DNA from: an uncultured Selenomonas sp.
GTDB taxonomy: Bacteria > Bacillota > Negativicutes > Selenomonadales > Selenomonadaceae
Direction of reading: 5' to 3'
NCBI GenBank assembly: GCA_945494195.1
Contig: CALYVJ010000073.1
Location: 1 to 7,626, forward strand
DNA length: 7,626 bases
Shown here: one piece after another, positions 1 to 5,900 of the stretch
Layout: each line of letters opens with the position of its first letter
Position numbering within the stretch: position 1 is the stretch's first letter
Notes under the pieces: model-generated
The model's input: the letters and a program-made list of their open reading frames with translations, nothing else
What the model was told of the DNA's origin: nothing
Database searches by the model: none
Translations under genes and position numbers: made by a program

Positions 1-147
1 CGTCAAGGCATCTTCTTCTTTAACGAGTTCCTCAAGGGTCTTCATGTCAACCGTGACCAGAGCCTTTTTCTTCTTCGTCCCGAGCTCGATGAGCTGCAAA
101 TAAACTTTGTTCAAGTCATTGAGTATTGCTACAAATTCCTGCCACAT
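1..147 (-). CDS. flgN: FlgN-type flagellar export chaperone, N-terminal 49 residues (partial)
   Basis: FlgN is a cytoplasmic chaperone that holds the hook-filament junction proteins FlgK and FlgL and delivers them to the flagellar type III export apparatus. Only the first 49 codons are in the window; the gene runs off the left edge. The visible part begins MWQEFVAILNDLNKVYLQL and is an amphipathic, strongly helical stretch with a lysine cluster (residues 25-28) and an acidic segment near 39-46, as expected of the long helices of FlgN. The start is supported by a GGAGG at 154-158, six bases upstream of the ATG. It lies 34 bases downstream of flgM, matching the flgM-flgN-flgK-flgL order known from Bacillus. 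The fragment is short, so identification rests on this context together with the helical pattern. Confidence 0.75.
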   Translation of the reverse strand, partial: MWQEFVAILNDLNKVYLQLIELGTKKKKALVTVDMKTLEELVKEEDALT

Positions 148-181
148 AGGCTGCCTCCGTTCTCAGGAATCGATTTCTTCA

Positions 182-460
182 TCAGAAGCGCGTGTCCAGC
201 AAGCGATCTGCGATGCTCTTGCTATCCACTTCATAAGTTCCATCGGCAACCTGCTGACGAAGCTCCGCGATCTTCTGGGCACGGCTTTCATCCATCCCGC
301 GAAGTTTCTGCAGCATGCTGCTGAAGGTCTGCGCCTCATTGGAGAAAACCACTTCATCGGCTTTATGTGCCCGATCTGCAGCACCACTGCGTCTTGCACC
401 ACCTGCCGAACTGACATTGTAAGCGCCAGTCACTGCCTGAATGTTGTTGTTGATTATCAT
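182..460 (-). CDS. flgM: FlgM, anti-sigma-28 factor
   Basis: FlgM binds the flagellar sigma factor sigma-28 (FliA/SigD) and keeps late flagellar genes off until the hook-basal body is finished, when FlgM is exported or otherwise removed. The product is 92 residues, a normal FlgM length. The N-terminus (MIINNNIQAVTGAYNVSS) is the flexible type seen in Firmicute FlgM. The C-terminal half holds the sigma-binding domain: a helix around RAQKIAELRQQVADGTYEVD followed by SKSIADRLL, the family's most conserved signature. The ATG at 458-460 has an AGGTGG-like ribosome binding site seven bases upstream. It sits between yvyF and flgN as in Bacillus. A terminator lies upstream at 544-575, so flgM and flgN probably have their own promoter; I could not identify convincing promoter boxes. 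Confidence 0.93.
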   Translation of the reverse strand: MIINNNIQAVTGAYNVSSAGGARRSGAADRAHKADEVVFSNEAQTFSSMLQKLRGMDESRAQKIAELRQQVADGTYEVDSKSIADRLLDTRF

Positions 461-629
461 ATAAATTCACCACCTATTTATGAAACTTTGACTGGATAAG
501 ACCCCATAAGGATTCTTTTTATGTCTTCTGATTAAAGTATCGTAAAAAAAAGCAGGAGACTTAACTCCTGCTTTTCGGCTATTATCCGTGTTTATGTTCA
601 CTTTTCTTTATTTTTCTAAGCTTTACGCC
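461..629. other. Intergenic region between yvyF and flgM
   Basis: This 169-base gap holds the yvyF terminator (544-575) and, downstream of it on the minus strand, about 70 bases that must contain any separate flgM promoter. I looked for sigma-28 boxes (TAAA-N15-GCCGATAA type), sigma-A boxes and sigma-54 boxes. I found only a partial match, CAAAGTTT (complement of 483-490), with no good partner at the right spacing. The flgM ribosome binding site is at 468-475. I see no tRNA or small gene. Confidence 0.5.
544..575 (-). terminator. Rho-independent terminator downstream of yvyF
   Basis: On the minus strand an 11-base-pair stem, AAAAGCAGGAG pairing with CTCCTGCTTTT (arms at 565-575 and 548-558), encloses a six-base loop and runs into eight T residues (complement of the A-run 544-551). 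It begins about 55 bases after the yvyF stop codon. The stem is perfect and the T-run strong, so it should stop most transcripts coming from yvyF before flgM. Confidence 0.88.
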
Positions 630-1061
630 TTATTTCATGTTAAACAAACAACCGAGGTTGTTTTTCGAATACATGCCATGTCCATGACCGGTTGGTTTTG
701 TTGCCTGTTTGGCGGCAATAATCGCCGACGCTTTTTTCTGGAGTTCCTTATGGAGTTCCTCCTGACAACTCTGACAGATTTTGCCCGTGATAATCGGGTT
801 GCCGCACTTCTCGCACGGATAGCTCATCTTTACCCCGATCTGTTCGAAACGGCCTTCCCGAATCATCTTTTTGATCATACCTTCCGTTGCACCAGTAGCC
901 TCAACGATTTCCGGAATCTTCGAGCCCGGATTATCGCGAACATAGTTCACTACTTCGGCTTCTTTTTCAAGGATTTTCTCGTAACAATCCATGCAAACAC
1001 GATGCCCTGTATCCACAAACAATTTGCCACACATCGGGCAATTCTTGATTTTACCTGCCAT
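630..1061 (-). CDS. yvyF: YvyF/TIGR03826-type flagellar operon protein (double zinc-ribbon with HTH-like centre)
   Basis: A 143-residue cytoplasmic protein of the family found beside flgM in Firmicute flagellar operons; its exact job is poorly known and regulation is a common guess. Two cysteine clusters, each likely to bind one zinc ion, flank the centre: C8-x2-C11 with C23-x2-C26, and C83-x2-C86 with C96-x2-C99. Between them, about residues 37-73, is a helix-turn-helix-like stretch (VVNYVRDNPGSKIPEIVEAT, then a second helix ending near EGRFE). The ATG at 1059-1061 is chosen because AGGAG lies eight bases upstream; a GTG three codons earlier (1068-1070) would overlap that ribosome binding site. 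In Bacillus the order is comFC-yvyF-flgM-flgN-flgK; here no comFC is upstream and the neighbour is instead the tpsB-like gene. A terminator follows the stop codon. The family assignment is from motif and gene order. Confidence 0.85.
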   Translation of the reverse strand: MAGKIKNCPMCGKLFVDTGHRVCMDCYEKILEKEAEVVNYVRDNPGSKIPEIVEATGATEGMIKKMIREGRFEQIGVKMSYPCEKCGNPIITGKICQSCQEELHKELQKKASAIIAAKQATKPTGHGHGMYSKNNLGCLFNMK

Positions 1062-1069
1062 ATCTCCCA

Positions 1070-1074
1070 CTCCT
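1070..1074 (-). promoter_or_regulatory. Ribosome binding site deciding the yvyF start
   Basis: AGGAG on the minus strand, eight bases before the ATG at 1059-1061. Its first-choice spacing fits that ATG and excludes the in-frame GTG at 1068-1070, which overlaps the site. Confidence 0.75.
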
Positions 1075-1131
1075 ATTCAAGCATCTCGCTATTCTATCGC
1101 AATCATAACTACATTTCGTATATATAAATAA

Positions 1132-1167
1132 ATTCGGCAGGAAGGACAAATTTCCTCCCTGCCGAAT
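1132..1167 (-). terminator. Hairpin terminator at the end of the tpsA-tpsB operon
   Basis: A ten-base-pair stem (ATTCGGCAGG at 1132-1141 with CCTGCCGAAT at 1158-1167) continues past one mismatch into four further pairs (1143-1146 with 1153-1156) and a six-base loop. It starts about 25 bases after the tpsB stop codon. On the minus strand it is followed by a T/A-rich tail (TTTATTTATATATA), less pure than a classic T-run. The other strand also has a T-rich tail, so it may work in both directions. It separates the secretion operon from yvyF. Confidence 0.75.
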
Positions 1168-1192
1168 AATTTCTTTTTTCTTGTTTCGTATT

Positions 1193-2878
1193 TTACCAGA
1201 TTTTTCCCATCATAAACCACGTACGACCTTTAGCCAGCGCGGCTTTGGAAAGATTTGGATCGTCACCGATACGACGGGCATAGTCTAGCCGCGTAAACCA
1301 ATCGTTGGCCTTCGTATAGGAGAGTCCCAAGCCCCAGCCCCAGAGAGTTTCTCCGCTGGACCACTGTCCCAGCGAACCAGCACTTCCCTGGCGGTCTGGG
1401 GATCTATCGTTGTTGAACCAGACATGACCGCCATCGATGTAGGTACTGAACACGAGTCCCGGAATATCGGTATAGAAGCGCGTCTCCACCGTACCCATTA
1501 CGCCCTCATCCCCAGAACCTTCGCCCTGCGGATAGGCACGTACTCCACTGGAGCCGCCAAGATACATCTCCTCGGAACCGTCAAGATTGCGACTGGCAAT
1601 CTGACCGCTCCCCTTGACCATCACGTCAGCACGATATCCCAGCTTCTGAACAACCGTCACATTTGCTTCTCCTTTGGTAAAACGGCCTTCCGTGTGCCCA
1701 TCAGCAAGCGTACGACGGGCATCGGCACTGTCAAAGCCCAGCGTGCCCGTCGTAACGGTAGCACCATAGTTGGCTGTAAAGCCATCGCGACGCTCAAAGC
1801 CATTGACGCCGGCATGAACGCTATGCGAATGCTTCCGCTTGCTGTCGTTGAACATATCCATGTCATCCCTCAGCTTGCGGTAATCATATCCATAAGTAGC
1901 CGTCAAACCACTGCGCGTGAAATGATAGAGCGGACGACTGCCAAACACACTGTACGTATTGGCCACACCGTTGGCACCAAGGCTTCGCATACTGCCACCG
2001 ACTTTGTAATCCATGCGGCTGTAACCAACTCCCAGCATTGTGCCGCCGTGGCCGATAAGGGCCTCATAGTTGGCATAGTAGTTATGCATATCGGCATTGG
2101 AAATCATCGTACCGACACTGGCCTTGCCGCCGGTACCACCAACATCGTAGACGTTGTGCTGCAAACCATAACGGTAACGGCCGGAATTCTGGCTGCCGTA
2201 GTTCTCCACATAGAGAATCGTATTGGACCCCTTGCCTTTTTCAATGCGAACGGTCAAATCGCTGGTACCAAACTCTTTGCCCGGACTCAGTACACCCACG
2301 GCCCGGGTGCCGCTGATATCTGACAGAGAATAAAGGGCCGACTCCAAGTTCTTCGTCCGGATGATATCCCCGGGTTTAAGACCATTGACAAAGCCCCTGG
2401 CCACCTTCTCCTTCATGCGGGTCTGATTGTCAAGTTTTATCTCACCATAACGGCCCGGAATCACCTTGATGATAATCATGCCATCACTGCTCGCCTGCGC
2501 CGGCACATAGGCAGCGGCAGCCGGATAGCCATGCTGGCGGCAATACCGCGTGATAGAATTCAGCGTCACATTGAGCTGACTCATCGTGCGGTTCTTGCCC
2601 ATGCCATTTTGAAGGATGCGCGTAAGCTCGGCCTTATCCAGATAGAGTTCATGAGCGTCAAGGGTGAAATTTCCAATCGTGAATTCCACCTCGGGCTGTA
2701 CCTGCGGCTGCCCCTCGGTCTCATCCTGGACTTCGGCCCTTGGTGCTGGCATTTGCTGCTTGACATCTTCGCCTGGTTTTGACAAAGAAGACGCTGCCAT
2801 AGCACTGCCGCTAAACGCACCGAGAAGGGAAACGGCTGTCACACTTGCTGTGAGTTGTTTCTTCCACTGTTTCTTCAT
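1193..2878 (-). CDS. TpsB / FhaC-ShlB-HecB family outer-membrane transporter of a two-partner secretion system
   Basis: Proteins of this Omp85-superfamily branch form a 16-strand barrel in the outer membrane and move one large partner protein (TpsA) from periplasm to cell surface. From the ATG at 2876-2878 the product is 561 residues, close to FhaC and ShlB. Residues 1-28 are a signal peptide (MKKQWKKQ, then a hydrophobic core, then the SAMA cleavage site). Residues 29-63 are a Pro/Glu/Gln-rich linker. About 64-141 looks like a POTRA_2 domain (ends IIIKVIPGRYGEI), followed by a second POTRA-like region to about 220. The rest has alternating beta-strand pattern with aromatic girdle residues. 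The conserved loop-6 motif appears as VRAYP at 446-450 with its key arginine at 447 (family form VRGY/F), and the protein ends in an aromatic residue (GKIW), as usual for outer-membrane barrels. There is one cysteine, C113. The start 33 bases upstream (2909-2911) overlaps the tpsA stop but lacks a good ribosome binding site. The gene follows tpsA directly, so its likely substrate is that protein. Classification is strong; the exact cargo is inferred from adjacency. Confidence 0.93.
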   Translation of the reverse strand: MKKQWKKQLTASVTAVSLLGAFSGSAMAASSLSKPGEDVKQQMPAPRAEVQDETEGQPQVQPEVEFTIGNFTLDAHELYLDKAELTRILQNGMGKNRTMSQLNVTLNSITRYCRQHGYPAAAAYVPAQASSDGMIIIKVIPGRYGEIKLDNQTRMKEKVARGFVNGLKPGDIIRTKNLESALYSLSDISGTRAVGVLSPGKEFGTSDLTVRIEKGKGSNTILYVENYGSQNSGRYRYGLQHNVYDVGGTGGKASVGTMISNADMHNYYANYEALIGHGGTMLGVGYSRMDYKVGGSMRSLGANGVANTYSVFGSRPLYHFTRSGLTATYGYDYRKLRDDMDMFNDSKRKHSHSVHAGVNGFERRDGFTANYGATVTTGTLGFDSADARRTLADGHTEGRFTKGEANVTVVQKLGYRADVMVKGSGQIASRNLDGSEEMYLGGSSGVRAYPQGEGSGDEGVMGTVETRFYTDIPGLVFSTYIDGGHVWFNNDRSPDRQGSAGSLGQWSSGETLWGWGLGLSYTKANDWFTRLDYARRIGDDPNLSKAALAKGRTWFMMGKIW

Positions 2879-2887
2879 CTTACTGCA

Positions 2888-2892
2888 TCCTT
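2888..2892 (-). promoter_or_regulatory. Ribosome binding site deciding the tpsB start
   Basis: AAGGA (within AGAAGGA) on the minus strand, nine bases before the ATG at 2876-2878. It supports that start over the ATG at 2909-2911, which would add eleven charged residues ahead of the signal peptide and has no comparable site. Confidence 0.7.
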
Positions 2893-2907
2893 CTTTCTCC
2901 CTTATTG

Positions 2908-5900
2908 TCATACGGCGTTCTGAATTTCCGCATCGGCGTCGTGATTTGCCGTTTCACCGGAAAGCGGAACAATCTCCAGATTTACAATCTCACCCTGACT
3001 GTCCACTTGAATATTGGCAACGCTGCCAGCATCGACATTTTCCATATTTACCACATCGCTTCCCGTGATGCCAATCTTAGCCAAGCGCTCGCGGTTATCC
3101 ATGCTGCGGATTTCATTCAGATCACCATCCAGGCCTTCCGAAATATTGCCACCAGCCTCAAGTTCATGGACATCGCCACTGCTGATGGTCGTAATTCCCA
3201 GGACTGTCCCCTTTGTGTCACGATATTCCAAGGCTGCCTTAGCCATTCCACCAAAAGCACTGACATCATCCAGAGAAGACTGCTGATATGCCGTCTGATC
3301 CGGACGGAATTGCGATTTCGGATTGACGGTATCGTGATACTCACGGCCTGGGTCTACCATGACGACGGTAAAGGCTTCTTCATTGGCCGGATTCTGGCTG
3401 AACGTGTAGTTCTGTCCCAGATTCCCTGCCGATTTCCCCTTATACCAGCCATACACACCATATTGGCCCGGATTTTCGTTAGTAAGTTCCGTCTCATCCT
3501 TCGCCGCAAATGTGAATGCATCCGCTAGGCCGCTGTCCTTGGCTACCAGCCCCGTCACGCTGCCCGTGAACATTGGAATCGCTTCGCCGACATTGATCTT
3601 CTGCGGCTCAGCAACGATATCGAGCCCCTTGCGGCGAATCGTTCCCTTACCGTCTGCCAACGTCTTATCCAGCTGATAGTTGGTATTGTCCAAATGAAGT
3701 GTATACGAAACATTATGGTCAAGCAAAGCATCGGTATCTTCGCCAGCGGCAGCATTTTCATTGTCATAGCTGCCAGAAACCGTAAGGCCGATATTGTCCC
3801 CCGCAATGATGCGGTCATCGAGAACGATATTGCCCGCAGCGTTTTCCACGCCATCGGTGCCATCGTATTCCTTGTCGGCCCGTGTGACATCGGTAATCGT
3901 AAGCAAGCGTTTTTCAATCGTACCATTGTGCCCCGTGAGCGTTGCCGTCATCCCATCGGTCGTCAGGCTCTCACTGGCTGCAGTGTCTGCCAATTCATAG
4001 TTGCCATTGGTCCAACCGAGCTGATAGGTGTAGTCCTTGCCCGTATCGGCATTCCAATCCTTGTAGGACCCAGACTGGATAAACACACCCACCGTATCGC
4101 CACCGATAACATTGGTGGTATCGACAGTGATATTCGCAGCGTCGAGGTATTTATCCGCCAGCGAAATGTCGCGGTCGTATTCCTTGACTGGCCCTTCTTT
4201 GACCGATACATTTACCGTACGCGGCGTTATCGTGCCGCTTCCCGTAAGCGTATCCGAGCCACCTTTGGCCTTGACCACATAGTTGTCCTTCGTCGCACCA
4301 GCAAGCTGGAAATTGCTGAAATAAACTTCCTGCGTCGTGACCTTGCCCTGCGAATCGCGAGCTACATCTTTGCCAGCATAGGCCGCACTGATGGAATCTG
4401 CCAACAGCGTAATGGCATTCTTTTCTGCCTGGATGACACCCGTATTTTCATCCGTACCATCCAGCAGATTGATGTGATTGCGCTGTTTCTTATCGGCATC
4501 AGCCGCCGCATCGCCATCATATTCCTTACCAATTCCTGTGCCATAGCCATCGGCAAAGTCCGCATAGACCACGCGTTTCTTGATCGCACCATCCCCCTTA
4601 TAGGTATTGGCATCCGTCTCTGTAGCCGAGCCCTTGATGGTATTGCTACTATCGAGCGTGTAGTTGCCGGCCGTATTGCCTGTGAGCTCCAGCGTATAGT
4701 TAATCTGCTTGCCAGATTTTGCCGTACTGTCTGGATCTATATTGGCATTTTCATTCTCATAAGCTCCCGTCACCGTGAGATTGACCGTATTATCTTTCGC
4801 CAAGATATCGTGACCATCCTCGAAGGTATAACCAAAGCTATTAATTACCTGACCGGTTGCGTCTTTGACCGCCGTGTTACCATCATAAGTTTTCGTATAA
4901 CCACTGAGGTTATCCGTCTTGATCTTGAGCACGCGCGGCGTAATGCTGCCGGTGTTCTTATATTCCTTATTCCGGAACGAAGACAACATAGCCGCATCCA
5001 TCTTGAAGTTCGTGAACTCCTGCGGCTCCAAATCGTTAAGCGTATACGTCACGCCATGACCCGAAACCACATTGACCTGGTCATTGTCATAGACGGCAGA
5101 CTTCAAATCGTACTTGATGTCGATATTTTCCCCCGTTACATCGGTATAGAGGGCGAGATGATCCTTCGCATTCTGGACAACATCCGTTCCATCATATTCC
5201 TTGGTAATCGGCGTCGTCCATTTTTCATGAATCTTATCTGCCGTAAGTGCCAGCTGGCGAATCTTACCCTTCTTAGCCGCTTCCGTGAAGTATACGGTAT
5301 CCGCAATGGTGTAGTTCTTGCCCGAGAAGCCTGCCGTGCTATTGGCATCGGTGGCATTTGCAAGAGCCTGTTGCAGCCCCGTGTACTTGACCGCCTTGTA
5401 GCCAGTCTTTTCATCTTCCGTGCTGCCTGTGCCCAGCCAGTTTACATCGCCATTCGCCGTAAAACTGCCCTTTTCGGTCTGGCCGCCTGCACCGATGCCC
5501 GTCTGAGCACCGCTGGCATCGGCCGTCCATTTGCCGTAAGTTCCGGTGATGTTATTGTCGCTTAGCTTGATAACCTCGCCATTGACTCCGGCAATATTCT
5601 TGCTCGACAGCGAGTTGATCGTATCTTTGGCATCATAAGCCTTGTTGGCAGTCGTATCGCCAGCCTTTTTGTTGTAGTCAGACGCAACGACATTGCCATC
5701 GTAGTTAAAGTCAGCCGAAATCTCTTTGGGCGTAATCGTGCCTTTGCCCGTAAGCGTTAAGAGCGGTTTATTCTCCGCATTGAGTGACGATGTCTGCGTA
5801 CCATAAACGAGTTTATAGTTTGCCGCATTATCTCCCTTCAGTACCGCATCGTAATAAACATCCTTAGACGTTACCTTGCCAGCACTGTCATAGGCGACAT

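Noticed and set aside
483..490. CAAAGTTT (minus strand) as the -35 box of a sigma-28 promoter for flgM
   Set aside because: The expected GCCGATAA-like box at proper spacing is absent (GGTGAATT there), and the transcript would start inside or after the start codon.
1068..1070. GTG as the start codon of yvyF
   Set aside because: It overlaps the AGGAG that serves the ATG at 1059-1061 and has no ribosome binding site of its own.
1094..1100. GCGATAG (minus strand) upstream of yvyF as a sigma-28 -10 box
   Set aside because: The only nearby AAA-type -35 candidate (GAAA) is two to three bases too close, and the box has mismatches. The AT-rich region also gives weak sigma-A-like boxes with no good -35 partner.
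588..1127. A 179-codon plus-strand frame opposite yvyF
   Set aside because: It overlaps the terminator side and the whole of yvyF, whose eight paired cysteines and ribosome binding site show the true strand.
1424..2323. A 299-codon open frame on the plus strand opposite the transporter gene
   Set aside because: It is a shadow of the TpsB frame, whose motifs (signal peptide, POTRA, VRAYP, final aromatic residue) are unambiguous.
3694..5565. A 623-codon open frame on the plus strand opposite the exoprotein gene
   Set aside because: It is antisense to the repeat gene, has no recognisable domain, and its Ile/Arg-rich product is what the complement of Asp/Asn/Thr-rich codons gives. The repeats clearly code on the minus strand.
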